Assembly: GCF_900142735.1 (NCBI RefSeq)
Contig: NZ_FRBY01000003.1
Span: 682,001 to 746,000 of the forward strand
Direction of reading: 5' to 3'
Source of the DNA: Flavobacterium saccharophilum
Lineage (GTDB): Bacteria; Bacteroidota; Bacteroidia; Flavobacteriales; Flavobacteriaceae
DNA length: 64,000 nucleotides
Shown here: one piece after another, positions 43,343 through 52,098 of the stretch
Layout of the letters: each line of letters starts with the position of its first letter
How positions within the stretch are numbered: the first letter of the stretch is position 1
Notes under the pieces: generated by a model
What the model saw: only the letters and a program-made list of their open reading frames with translations
The model's database searches: none
What the model was told of the DNA's origin: nothing
Position numbers and translations under genes: made by a program

Positions 43343-44677
43343 TTACACTTCCGCTAATTTGTTTACAAACTCTAAACGAACACTTCCGTCTTCATCAATT
43401 TTTGTCAAATTAATATCTTGCAGCGTATTAATCAATTCAGGATTCCATGGTGTTTTTACTTTTACGTAGTTTTCAGTAAAACCATGAATGTATCCTTCTT
43501 TATTTTCACTTTCAAAAAGAACCGTCCTTTTGGTTCCTAATTGGCTTTCGTAAAAAGCACGACGCTTTTTAACAGATAACCCACGAAGCATTTTACTTCG
43601 TTTTGCACGCACATTTGCAGGAACAACTCCTGACATATTAACGGCTTCTGTATTATCTCTTTCAGAATAGGTAAAAACGTGTAAATACGAAATATCCATT
43701 TCATTCAAGAAATGATACGTTTCTAAAAAGTGTTCATCTGTTTCTCCTGGGAAACCAACAATAACATCAACACCAATACAAGCGTGCGGCATTACTTCGC
43801 GAATCTTGTTTACACGTTCAGTATAAACTTCACGCAAATAACGACGTTTCATCAACTTCAAAATATCATTGCTTCCTGATTGTAACGGAATATGAAAATG
43901 CGGTACAAAAGTGCGGCTTTTAGAAACGAATTCAATTGTTTCGTTTTTCAATAAATTAGGTTCAATCGATGAAATTCGCAAACGCTCAATTCCTTCAACT
44001 TTATCTAAAGCCTGAACTAAATCAAGAAAAGTATGTTCGTGTTTTTTATTTCCAAATTCACCTTTTCCGTAATCTCCTATATTTACTCCAGTCAAAACAA
44101 TTTCTTTGATGTTCTGAGCTGAAATTTCTTTAGCGTTTTGCAAAACATTTTCAAGAGCATCACTTCGTGAAATTCCTCTTGCTAACGGAATTGTACAATA
44201 CGTACATTTATAATCACAACCATCCTGAACTTTCAGGAACGCACGGGTTCTGTCTCCAATAGAATAACTTCCAACATAAAAATCAGCCTCAGCAATTTCG
44301 CAGGAGTGGACTTCACCCATATCGTTTTTGCTTAAGTCGTGAATATAATCAGTAATTTTAAATTTCTCTGTAGCACCCAAAACTAAATCAACACCATCAA
44401 CCGCTGCTAATTCTTCTGGTTTTAATTGTGCATAACAACCAACAGCCGCCACAAATGCCTTTTCATTGAGTTTCATTGCTTTTTTTACAACCTGCTTAAA
44501 TTGTTTATCGGCATTCTCTGTAACCGAGCAGGTATTGATAACATAGATGTCTGCAACTTCTTCAAAATCGACACGATCAAAACCTTCATCATTGAAGTTT
44601 CTGGCGATTGTAGAAGTCTCTGAAAAGTTCAGTTTGCAACCAAGCGTATAAAAGGCAACTTTTTTTCTGTTTTCCAT
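43343..44677 (-). CDS. mtaB: tRNA threonylcarbamoyladenosine methylthiotransferase MtaB
   Basis: It adds the 2-methylthio group to t6A37 of ANN-decoding tRNAs. The 444-residue protein has the N-terminal [4Fe-4S] domain (LGCKLNFSE, NTCSVTE, VGCYAQ), a radical-SAM motif DGCDYKCTYCTIP (about residue 151) and a C-terminal TRAM domain. The LGCKLN start and length fit MtaB rather than MiaB or RimO. It is monocistronic on the minus strand. Confidence 0.93.
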   Translation of the reverse strand: MENRKKVAFYTLGCKLNFSETSTIARNFNDEGFDRVDFEEVADIYVINTCSVTENADKQFKQVVKKAMKLNEKAFVAAVGCYAQLKPEELAAVDGVDLVLGATEKFKITDYIHDLSKNDMGEVHSCEIAEADFYVGSYSIGDRTRAFLKVQDGCDYKCTYCTIPLARGISRSDALENVLQNAKEISAQNIKEIVLTGVNIGDYGKGEFGNKKHEHTFLDLVQALDKVEGIERLRISSIEPNLLKNETIEFVSKSRTFVPHFHIPLQSGSNDILKLMKRRYLREVYTERVNKIREVMPHACIGVDVIVGFPGETDEHFLETYHFLNEMDISYLHVFTYSERDNTEAVNMSGVVPANVRAKRSKMLRGLSVKKRRAFYESQLGTKRTVLFESENKEGYIHGFTENYVKVKTPWNPELINTLQDINLTKIDEDGSVRLEFVNKLAEV

Positions 44678-44916
44678 AGGAATAGACTACGTTTTAAGTA
44701 GTAAGATATTATATTTACATCTCTTTTGAAGAGTTTGCAAATTTACGTACAATATTCTTTAAAATAAAATCAATAATATACTATATATCAACATTTTGCA
44801 CGGAACATGTATTTTGAATCTGCCTGAAAAACAGTTAGCAGGACAAAGTATATTTTGAAAACAGGATAATTTTAGAAATACAAAAAATATTTTCAATAAG
44901 AATAAATTGACAAAAC
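44678..44916. other. Left part of a 491-base intergenic region
   Basis: The spacer 44678-45168 between divergent mtaB and the Cys-rich secreted protein gene is AT-rich. Its middle holds a 14-base direct repeat (44917-44950) and a -7 box; between 44678 and 44916 I see no gene or strong structure. Confidence 0.55.
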
Positions 44917-44950
44917 ATCGATTAAATGCAAATATTATCGATTAAATGCA
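44917..44950 (+). promoter_or_regulatory. Exact 14-base direct repeat, 20-base spacing
   Basis: ATCGATTAAATGCA occurs at 44917-44930 and 44937-44950, exactly 20 bases apart, roughly two helical turns. It sits about 36 bases upstream of a -7 box and is a candidate binding site for a regulator that recognises direct repeats, such as LytTR or OmpR types. Confidence 0.7.
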
Positions 44951-44985
44951 TTTTTTCATTCTTTAAATTGAAATTTTCTTACATT

Positions 44986-44993
44986 TAACTTTG
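44986..44993 (+). promoter_or_regulatory. Putative -7 box
   Basis: TAACTTTG, matching TAnnTTTG, with TTG at 44968-44970. The next ATG is at 45169, so the leader would be about 165 bases. Confidence 0.5.
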
Positions 44994-45168
44994 TTTAGAA
45001 AGTTTTTAGGAGTATTTTTCACTTCGCTAAAAACAAGTAAATTATTTTATAAACAAATTACGCATAACAATTTTGTTTTTTACTCGTTATGTTGTTGTTT
45101 TGTTATAATAAAAAATGGGCAGGCCGAAAACCAGAAAGAGTAGGCGAAAATTATAAATTAAATTCTAT

Positions 45169-45690
45169 ATGAAAGCATTTTTACCCACAATCTGCTTGAT
45201 GTTCTTAACCGTTTTTAGTTCGCAAGCGCAAACTAATGCTCCGGCTGCAAGTAATCCTTTTCCATCGATTAGCACTTTAACAACTTGGGCGAGTTTAAAC
45301 TCTCAGTCACAATTTGACATTGCTATTCGTGCGGTTGGATTTAAATTTGAAGTAAAAGAGCCAGGTGAAGGTTCAACTGCTTATACTTACATTCGTAAAG
45401 TGACTGTAAATGAAGTAAATTATACTGATAGAATTGTTTATAGAATTACAAACAATAATTCAGCAAGTATTATTTCATTGGTTACTGCTTCAACAGATTT
45501 AGTGAGTTTATATACACCACAATTAGCAACCTTCAAAAATAACAACTGTAAAACAGAAATGTCTAAAGACAAAAACACAACTTGCAGCTGCTACGAAAGT
45601 GTAAATTTTGCAATCGATCTTTGTGATGAACGTGTAAAATTAACTATGGGTGATGGAAATAAATATTTTGTTTCTGTAGCTAAAAAATAA
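45169..45690 (+). CDS. Secreted Cys-rich protein of unknown function
   Basis: A 173-residue protein with a signal peptide (ICLMFLTVFSSQAQ, to about residue 21). The mature chain has Cys residues in NNNCKTEMS, TTCSCYES and IDLCDER, which may form two disulfides. I know no family. Upstream it has a long leader and an exact direct repeat, suggesting dedicated regulation. Confidence 0.7.
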   Translation: MKAFLPTICLMFLTVFSSQAQTNAPAASNPFPSISTLTTWASLNSQSQFDIAIRAVGFKFEVKEPGEGSTAYTYIRKVTVNEVNYTDRIVYRITNNNSASIISLVTASTDLVSLYTPQLATFKNNNCKTEMSKDKNTTCSCYESVNFAIDLCDERVKLTMGDGNKYFVSVAKK

Positions 45691-45728
45691 TACCAAAAAA
45701 CAGAGAATAAAAAATTACGAGTTGTTTT

Positions 45729-45773
45729 CCAAATCTTTGCAAACCTTTATGAGGAAAGTTTACAAAGATTTGG
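45729..45773. terminator. Palindrome between convergent genes
   Basis: CCAAATCTTTGCAAAC at the left pairs, with few mismatches, with GTTTACAAAGATTTGG at the right. It separates the secreted protein gene and the convergent GNAT gene and lacks a long T-run; a word-type relation to the CTTTG arrays is visible. Confidence 0.65.
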
Positions 45774-45789
45774 GACGCATTTCTCTGGT

Positions 45790-46326
45790 TTAGACCAAAT
45801 TTGGATTTTTCAATTCATACCAAACTTCAGATTCTCCTTCATATTCAAACGAATTGGTGTATTTCAAACCTAGTTTTTCGAGTATTCTTCTTGAATTTTC
45901 ATTTCCTTCATCTGCGTACGCATAAAGTGCGTCTGCTTTCAATTCGTTAAAAGCATAATCCACAAAGACTTTCCCTGCTTCAGTAGCATATCCTTTTCCC
46001 CAGTGTTTCTCTATAAAACGGTATCCAATTTCATAGAAATCTTTATGATTGTTGATTTCATTGGTAATGAATTTTATTCCGGACCAGCCTAAAAATTCAT
46101 TTGTTTCTTTTAGAATGACAGCCCAACGACCTATTCCAAAATCTTTGTATTGCTGTTGAATATTTTCAATCATCGCAATACTTTCCTCTATAGTCGTCAC
46201 TGGTTTTTTCCCTACGAAAGTATGTACATTTGGATTCGAATCCAATTCAAACATCCCTTCTATATCAGAAAGTTCAAATTCCCTCAAAAGCAGACGTTCT
46301 GTTTCAATTGATTTCTTCATAAACAT
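45790..46326 (-). CDS. GNAT family N-acetyltransferase (RimJ/RimL-like)
   Basis: A 178-residue acetyltransferase beginning IETERLLLREFELSDIEGMF, then YEIGYRFIEKHWGKGYATEA with the acetyl-CoA loop and NENSRRILEKLGLK. These are the segments of RimJ/RimL-type GNATs, which acetylate protein N-termini or small amines. It starts 23 bases inside the end of the HAD gene, so the two are co-transcribed. Confidence 0.9.
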   Translation of the reverse strand: MFMKKSIETERLLLREFELSDIEGMFELDSNPNVHTFVGKKPVTTIEESIAMIENIQQQYKDFGIGRWAVILKETNEFLGWSGIKFITNEINNHKDFYEIGYRFIEKHWGKGYATEAGKVFVDYAFNELKADALYAYADEGNENSRRILEKLGLKYTNSFEYEGESEVWYELKNPNLV

Positions 46327-47131
46327 AATTATTTAAGATATATTTTTGAACAACTTCAGCAACACCATTATCATTATTTGACGCGACAATTACATTCGCC
46401 CTGTCGCGCAATTCAGGTATCACATTATCAACCCAAACGCCTAAACCGGCATATTCGATCATAGTTAAATCATTTCCTGCGTTTCCGACCGCTATAATTT
46501 CACTTTGATGGATGTTTAATTTCTCTGCTAAGATTTTTATACTTGCTGCTTTATCGATTCCATTTTGAGCTGCTTCAAGGAAAAACGGTTTTGACATTGC
46601 AATACTTAAATGAGGCATTGCTAATTTCAAATCCTGCTCTAGCCCTTTCAGATACGAAGGTTCTGCCAATAAAATACATTTTACAGCAGGTTTAGAAACG
46701 GCATCTTTAAAACTTGGAACTTTAAGATGGGCTAATCCTGTGATTTCTTTTTCGATTTCAATATACTCCGAATCTGTTTCACTGATAATTTCATTATCCA
46801 GATACGTGATAATATGCGTTTTCATTTTCACACTATAATCGTATAATTCATGGATTTGTTCTACAGTCAGTTTTTGTTCAAATAAAACAAGATCATCTTT
46901 AACTGTACTAATTATAGCACCGTTAAAGGAAATAATATAAGAATCATTCAAATCTAATTCCAGTTCTTTAGCATAAGCGGTCATGGCAGATGTTGGACGG
47001 CCAGAAGCCAAAACCACATAAACGCCTTTTGCCTGCGCTTCAAGAAGTACTTTTTTATTTAATTCCGAAATCTTATGATCGTCTGTCAACAAGGTATCAT
47101 CCATGTCGAGCACTAACATTTTATACTGCAT
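46304..47131 (-). CDS. Cof-type HAD-IIB phosphatase
   Basis: A 275-residue HAD phosphatase with DMDDTLLTDDHK (nucleophile Asp about residue 9), the C2B cap, and GNAGNDLTMIEYAG with the third-motif Asp. The usual GD in GDxxND is GN here, a conservative change. Cof-type enzymes dephosphorylate sugar or nucleotide phosphates. It overlaps the GNAT gene downstream. Confidence 0.92.
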   Translation of the reverse strand: MQYKMLVLDMDDTLLTDDHKISELNKKVLLEAQAKGVYVVLASGRPTSAMTAYAKELELDLNDSYIISFNGAIISTVKDDLVLFEQKLTVEQIHELYDYSVKMKTHIITYLDNEIISETDSEYIEIEKEITGLAHLKVPSFKDAVSKPAVKCILLAEPSYLKGLEQDLKLAMPHLSIAMSKPFFLEAAQNGIDKAASIKILAEKLNIHQSEIIAVGNAGNDLTMIEYAGLGVWVDNVIPELRDRANVIVASNNDNGVAEVVQKYILNNYVYEEIN

Positions 47132-47146
47132 ATTTTTTTGAGTTTT

Positions 47147-47257
47147 CAGTCTCAGTTTTCAGTAAAATGGGAACTGAAAATTGCGATTTATAACTTTTAC
47201 TTGATTAACAACAATCGGTTTTCTGTACTGAGACTGAAAACTGGGACTGAAGACATT
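47147..47257. repeat. ACTGAnn-type word palindrome
   Basis: TTTTCAG and TCTCAG words occur near the left, and ACTGAG, ACTGAAA, ACTGGG and ACTGAAG words near the right, in complementary orientation. It lies in the spacer upstream of the Cof-type gene. Related words appear at 47535-47562 and 57643-57678. Confidence 0.65.
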
Positions 47258-47258
47258 C

Positions 47259-47477
47259 TTAAATGCTCATTCTGAAATCTTCAATTACCGGATTCGCTTT
47301 TGCAAAATCGGTTTCCTGAATAAAAACTTCAACGGCCAAATCTGTTCCGCCAAAGCCTCCCAAACGAGCTGATTGAATATTATCTTTTTTTACGGTTTCT
47401 ACTCCCGCTTCTTCTAATCTTTCCTGTAAAGCAATTGCTAAAACTTCACTCCCTGAAAACACCTTCATTAATCCCAT
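47259..47477 (-). CDS. DUF2007 protein (putative signal-transducing type)
   Basis: A 72-residue protein with the DUF2007 pattern: MKVFSGSEVLAIALQERLEE, AGVETVKKDN and DLAVEVFIQETDFAKA. Function of the family is unknown; it is often thought to bind a small ligand because of its ferredoxin-like fold. It lies alone between two word-repeat spacers. Confidence 0.85.
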   Translation of the reverse strand: MGLMKVFSGSEVLAIALQERLEEAGVETVKKDNIQSARLGGFGGTDLAVEVFIQETDFAKANPVIEDFRMSI

Positions 47478-47563
47478 GACATTTTATTTTATTGTTATTT
47501 TTTATTGTAGCTGATTTACAAAGAACCAGTTTTCACTTCACACTGTAAACTGCGACTGATAAC

Positions 47564-48229
47564 TTATTCCTCCTCTTCGATTCCATCCTCTTCCTCGTCC
47601 AACTCCTCTTCTCCTTCTTCATCCATATCAAAGAAATAAGGTTCTAACAGGAATTTATCTGCCAGAATTTCGATGCGCTCTGTCAATATTTCAGCAAAGA
47701 TGATACGTTGTGTTTTCGCGATACTGTTTGAAATACGCATGATTTTAGTTTCATTACGCAATCTCAAAATAGGATCCGCATCATCCAAAATCAACATTTT
47801 TAAGCGATTCACATTGTATCCAGCGGTAGTAAACATATCACTCAGTTTGTTTGGCGTTCCAATTAAAACATCAACTCCTGTTGAAATATAGTTTTTATCG
47901 TAGTCCATATCGCCTTTGTCATGAACGCCGTAAACTTCAAGATTGGTATATTTTCCATATTTCTCGAAAAGAGCTTCCATCGCCAATACTTTTTCCTTGT
48001 CTTCCACAATAATTAAAGCGCGTGGCGATTCTTCTGTATGTCCAGCCAATTGCTGAATTACATTCAATACGATCGTTGTCGATTTTCCGGTTCCTTTTGG
48101 AGAAACAATCATACAGTCTGCACCACTTTTTATGGTTGAAAAAGTTTCCATCTGCAATATATTTGCTTCTGTCAAACCGTTTTCAATTAAGGCATCTTGT
48201 AACTTCTCGTTTATTTTTTTTAGTTTCAT
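47564..48229 (-). CDS. Single-domain DEAD-box-like protein with acidic tail
   Basis: A 221-residue protein equal to the first RecA-like domain of a DEAD-box helicase: Walker A SPKGTGKST (43-51), GTPNKLSD (124-131) and DDAD (149-152) in place of DEAD. The position of motif III (usually SAT) reads FAEIL, and the second RecA domain is absent. The C-terminus (200-221) is almost all Glu and Asp. It cannot unwind RNA alone but might bind ATP and RNA. No pseudogene sign is visible: the frame is clean and the tail is specific. It follows the NtrC-type gene after a heptamer spacer. Confidence 0.8.
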   Translation of the reverse strand: MKLKKINEKLQDALIENGLTEANILQMETFSTIKSGADCMIVSPKGTGKSTTIVLNVIQQLAGHTEESPRALIIVEDKEKVLAMEALFEKYGKYTNLEVYGVHDKGDMDYDKNYISTGVDVLIGTPNKLSDMFTTAGYNVNRLKMLILDDADPILRLRNETKIMRISNSIAKTQRIIFAEILTERIEILADKFLLEPYFFDMDEEGEEELDEEEDGIEEEE

Positions 48230-48239
48230 TTTTTAATGC

Positions 48240-48366
48240 TTTAGGCTTTAGGCTATAAGCCGTAAGCTAAAATTATTTATATTTAAAATGCTATAAGCTT
48301 TAAGCAATAAGCTATAGGCAAAAATTCTACATCGTTAATAGCTTAAAGCCTACAGCTTATTGCGCG
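48240..48366. repeat. Heptamer-word palindrome, GCnnnAA type
   Basis: Successive 7-base words such as GCTTTAG, GCTATAA, GCCGTAA and GCTAAAA fill the left half; the complementary family (TAGCTTA, AAGCCTA, CAGCTTA) fills the right. It separates the NtrC-type gene from the DEAD-like gene. Confidence 0.75.
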
Positions 48367-48372
48367 AAGCAC

Positions 48373-49536
48373 CTACTTGCTGGCAAACATTTTTACATCG
48401 GTTTCAGAAATTTCTGTTCCTCCTAAAATAATCAATCTTTCGACTACATTTCGAAGTTCACGGATATTTCCTGTCCAATCGTATTCCTGTAATAGTTTTA
48501 TGGCTGGCTGTGAAAATACTTTCACTACATTTCCTTGTTCCGAAGCAATTTTCTCTGCAAAGTGTCTTATCAAAGCCGGGATATCATCTCGTCTTTCATT
48601 CAATGGCGGAACTTTAATTAAAATTACTGCCAAACGATGGTATAAATCTTCACGAAAACGACCTTCGGCAATTTCTGTTTTTAAATCTTTGTTGGTCGCC
48701 GCAACTACGCGAACGTCAACTTTAATATCTTTTTCAGCACCAACTCTGGTAATCATACTTTCTTGTAAAGCACGTAACACTTTGGCTTGCGCCGAAAGAC
48801 TCATATCTCCAATTTCATCTAAGAAAATAGTTCCTTTGTCTGCTGCTTCAAACTTTCCGGCACGATCTTTCACCGCCGATGTAAAAGCACCTTTTACGTG
48901 ACCAAACAATTCGCTTTCGATCAATTCACTCGGAATGGCAGCACAGTTTACTTCGATTAAAGGATAATTAGCACGCTCGCTTTTTTCGTGTAATTGATGT
49001 GCTACTAATTCTTTTCCAGTTCCATTTGGCCCCGTAATCAAAACTCTGGCTTCGGTTTGCGCCACTTTATCAATCATTAATTTAATATGACTGATAGCTT
49101 CGCTCTCCCCTACCATTTCGTAGTTTTTGCTGACTTTTTTCTTTAAAATTTTATTCTCAACTACCAGTTGTTTTTTATCTAAAGCATTACGAACTGTATT
49201 CAATAAACGATTTAAATCCGGCGGTTTCGAGATATAATCAAAAGCGCCCAAACGCATCGTATGAATAGCAGTTTCCATATCACCATGACCAGAAATCATG
49301 ACCATCGGAATTTCTGGTTTTATCTTTTTTACTTCTTCTAAGACTTCAACACCATCCATCTTTGGCATTTTGATATCACACAAAACCAAATCGTAATCGT
49401 TGTTTTTTATTTTATCAAGTCCCACAGCACCATCTTCCGCCTCATCAACCTGATACGTATCATTTTCCTCTGATAAAATCTTTACCAACACGCGTCTGAT
49501 CGCTGCTTCGTCTTCAATAATTAGTATCCTACTCAT
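48373..49536 (-). CDS. Sigma-54-type response regulator lacking a DNA-binding domain
   Basis: A 387-residue protein with a receiver domain (1-118; phospho-acceptor Asp in LVLCDIKMPKMDG, Lys in YISKPPD) and an AAA+ domain (about 133-375) containing TGPNGTGKE, the GAFTSA loop that contacts sigma-54, FLDEIGDMSL and the sensor-II-like GNIRELRNVVERL. The chain stops 12 residues after that region (EISETDVKMFASK), with no Fis-type helix-turn-helix. It may activate sigma-54 RNA polymerase from solution. No histidine kinase gene is adjacent. It follows the NatAB-like genes. Confidence 0.9.
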   Translation of the reverse strand: MSRILIIEDEAAIRRVLVKILSEENDTYQVDEAEDGAVGLDKIKNNDYDLVLCDIKMPKMDGVEVLEEVKKIKPEIPMVMISGHGDMETAIHTMRLGAFDYISKPPDLNRLLNTVRNALDKKQLVVENKILKKKVSKNYEMVGESEAISHIKLMIDKVAQTEARVLITGPNGTGKELVAHQLHEKSERANYPLIEVNCAAIPSELIESELFGHVKGAFTSAVKDRAGKFEAADKGTIFLDEIGDMSLSAQAKVLRALQESMITRVGAEKDIKVDVRVVAATNKDLKTEIAEGRFREDLYHRLAVILIKVPPLNERRDDIPALIRHFAEKIASEQGNVVKVFSQPAIKLLQEYDWTGNIRELRNVVERLIILGGTEISETDVKMFASK

Positions 49537-49552
49537 TCTTCGTAATTTTCAA

Positions 49553-49613
49553 TTTTAAAAAATTCCAAAACCAACTATTGGAATTTGGAATTTCCCCGTA
49601 AGGGTTGGAATTT
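49553..49613. repeat. ATTCCAAATTCC-type palindrome
   Basis: AATTCCAAAA-type words at the left pair with TGGAATTTGGAATTT-type words at the right, around a short loop, between the NtrC-type and permease genes. Confidence 0.65.
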
Positions 49614-50928
49614 AATAATTTAGCCATCTATAAAGCTCCTTCCATGTTGGTTTTTTGCCATACATCAAAATACCAACACGGTAAATTTTTGCAGCAAACC
49701 AAACTACAAGGAAAAAGGTAGCAAACAATAATGATACCGAAATCGCAATTTGCCACCAAGGCACGCCAAACGGAATACGCATTAACATGACAATTGGTGA
49801 CGTTAACGGAATCATTGAAAATACTACCGCAACGGTTCCGTGTGGATCATTTACTACTGTAAAAAATCCTATGTAAACGCTTAAAATAAGCGGCATAATA
49901 ATAGGCAAAAGAAATTGTTGCGAATCGGTTTGATTGTCTACTGCTGCTCCAATTGCTGCATAAAACGAACTATACAAAAAGTAACCTCCGATAAAATAAA
50001 CCACAAAACCAATCAGGATACTGGCAATTGGTAAATTCCATAATTCACTAATGTACATTTGTGCTTTTCCTCCCATTTCATGTTGTGCCGATTGCATTAA
50101 TTCAGGAGAAATTCTGGCTGTTGGTCCAACATTTACTCCGAAAAATGCCGAAGCTGCAAACATTAATCCAAGTCCAATGATGGCCCAAATCATAAATTGC
50201 AATATTCCTGCAAGCGAAGTTCCAACAATTTTACCAATCATTAATTGAAATGGTTTTACTGATGAAATTATGATTTCGATAATTCGGTTTGTTTTTTCTT
50301 CGATAACACTTCGCATCACCATGTTTCCATAAATGATAATGAACATCATTATCAAATATCCGAAAGCACCACCAATACCGATTTTGATTTCGTTTAATCC
50401 TTTTAAACTTTCTTCACCGGATGCTTTTGCCAAATGAATATTAACTTTAGCCTGAGCTTTCTGAATCGCAAGTGTATCTAAATTGGCTTTTTCCAGATTT
50501 AGTTTTGTGATCTTTCCTGCAATAACATCCTGTGTATTTTCAATAAAAGCAATACTCGGACTGTTATTCGAAATAAATTCTATTTTACTTTCTAAATCCT
50601 TTAAATTGTTTGTTTTTGGAATCACAATCAGACCACTAAAATCTTCCTTGGCAATACTGTCTTTCAAAGATTGTGTATCGATTTCAGACAAATTAAGGTA
50701 TTTGTATTCTGCATCTTTTTTATTCTGTTTTACAAAATCATCTGCAAATAACCCCGTTTCGTCGTGAATAGCAATTCGTTTAGTATCTGCTTTCATTGAA
50801 CTCAAATACCCTATAAAAACAGCAATTGCCACAAACAAAAGCGGACTCAAAAAAGTCATGACAACAAAAGACTTATTGCGGACTTTTGCAATAAATTCTC
50901 TTTTTATAATCAGCGAAATGATGCTCAT
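49612..50928 (-). CDS. ABC-2 type permease (NatB-like)
   Basis: A 438-residue protein with one N-terminal helix (about 15-40), a large extracytoplasmic domain (about 45-170) and five to six C-terminal helices, the NatB-type ABC-2 architecture (IISLIIKREFIAKVRNKSF near the start). It should work with the ATPase gene directly upstream, exporting Na+, peptides or lipids. The ATG at 50928 is chosen; the longer frame would start from a TTG inside the word-repeat spacer. Confidence 0.88.
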   Translation of the reverse strand: MSIISLIIKREFIAKVRNKSFVVMTFLSPLLFVAIAVFIGYLSSMKADTKRIAIHDETGLFADDFVKQNKKDAEYKYLNLSEIDTQSLKDSIAKEDFSGLIVIPKTNNLKDLESKIEFISNNSPSIAFIENTQDVIAGKITKLNLEKANLDTLAIQKAQAKVNIHLAKASGEESLKGLNEIKIGIGGAFGYLIMMFIIIYGNMVMRSVIEEKTNRIIEIIISSVKPFQLMIGKIVGTSLAGILQFMIWAIIGLGLMFAASAFFGVNVGPTARISPELMQSAQHEMGGKAQMYISELWNLPIASILIGFVVYFIGGYFLYSSFYAAIGAAVDNQTDSQQFLLPIIMPLILSVYIGFFTVVNDPHGTVAVVFSMIPLTSPIVMLMRIPFGVPWWQIAISVSLLFATFFLVVWFAAKIYRVGILMYGKKPTWKELYRWLNY

Positions 50929-50937
50929 AAATATTTT

Positions 50938-50996
50938 AATTTTCAAATTCTAAATTCCAATTTTAAAACGTTCAAATTGGAATTTGGAATTTATTT
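50938..50996. repeat. ATTCCAAATTCC-type palindrome
   Basis: Words in the left half (AATTCCA) and right half (TGGAATTTGGAATTT) are complementary; located between the ATPase and permease genes of one operon, so it is transcribed as an internal spacer. Confidence 0.65.
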
Positions 50997-51005
50997 TTTG
51001 GGATT

Positions 51006-51935
51006 TTAGTTTTTGCTCTCTGTAACCGTTTGAATGAAAATATCGTTTACACTTGGAATTTTTTCTACAAAATGTGTCACTTGTCCACGTTGCGTTAAAA
51101 TATTCAATAACTCATTTGGCGCAGCATCTCCAATTTGGATGTTTAATTTCAAATCATCATTTAGTGATTTAAAATTTGCTGGCGAAACCGTAAACTTCTG
51201 TGTAATATCATACATCAAACCTTCAACATTGCTTGTGAGGATTCCAACTTCGAAACTATTGGTTTTAAACTGACGTTTTACATCGCTCAGTTTTCCTTCA
51301 ATTAATTTATTCGATTTATGAATTAAAGCAATATGATCACAAAGCTCTTCCACACTTTCCATTCGGTGTGTCGAAAAAATAATCGTTGCACCCTGTTCTT
51401 TCAATGCCAAAATTTCATCTTTAATAATATTGGCATTAACCGGGTCAAAACCAGAAAAGGGCTCGTCAAAAATCAGCAATTTAGGCTTATGCAAAACACA
51501 AACCACGAACTGAATTTTCTGCGCCATTCCTTTTGAAAGCTCTTGAATCTTTTTGTTCCACCAACCCTGAATTCCCAAGCGGTCAAACCAATATTCCAAT
51601 TGTACTTTTGCCTCGGCTTTAGAAAGTCCTTTCATCTGCGCCAGATACAAACATTGTTCTCCCACTTTCATAGAAGTATACAAACCTCTTTCCTCAGGCA
51701 AATAACCAATAGTCTGCACATGTTTGGGCTGCAATTTTTCTCCATCCAAAATAATCTCGCCACTATCTGGCAAAGTAATTTGATTGATGATTCGGATAAG
51801 GGAAGTTTTTCCAGCTCCATTCGGACCTAATAATCCGTAAATACTGCCCTTTGGCACATTTAATGAAACTTCGTTAAGCGCTACATAATCACCGTATTGT
51901 TTTACGACTTTATGTACTTCGAGTAAGTTGCTCAT
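51006..51935 (-). CDS. ABC transporter ATP-binding protein (NatA-like)
   Basis: A 309-residue ATPase with GLLGPNGAGKTSLIRI (about residues 36-51), the signature ELSKGMAQKIQFV, Walker B LLIFDEPFSGFDPVN and a C-terminal regulatory part of about 80 residues. It pairs with the NatB-like permease 77 bases downstream. The ATG at 51935 (MSNLLEVHKVVKQYG) is chosen over one 36 bases upstream because it gives the usual N-terminus. Confidence 0.9.
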   Translation of the reverse strand: MSNLLEVHKVVKQYGDYVALNEVSLNVPKGSIYGLLGPNGAGKTSLIRIINQITLPDSGEIILDGEKLQPKHVQTIGYLPEERGLYTSMKVGEQCLYLAQMKGLSKAEAKVQLEYWFDRLGIQGWWNKKIQELSKGMAQKIQFVVCVLHKPKLLIFDEPFSGFDPVNANIIKDEILALKEQGATIIFSTHRMESVEELCDHIALIHKSNKLIEGKLSDVKRQFKTNSFEVGILTSNVEGLMYDITQKFTVSPANFKSLNDDLKLNIQIGDAAPNELLNILTQRGQVTHFVEKIPSVNDIFIQTVTESKN

Positions 51936-52030
51936 GCGATTTTTTAGATTTTCTGCGGTCAATTTGACCATTGTGGCTTTGCGCCTGTAAAAGTAAATAA
52001 TTCACAGCGAATCTGAGTACTAATACGCAA

Positions 52031-52065
52031 AAAACCCATCCTAAATTTATGTTAGAATGGGTTTT
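52031..52065 (-). terminator. Terminator of dnaJ
   Basis: AACCCATCCTAA pairs, with one mismatch, with TTAGAATGGGTT; on the minus strand a T-run follows. Confidence 0.82.
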
Positions 52066-52098
52066 ATATTTATTTAAACATTTCTAAAAAAGTTTAGC

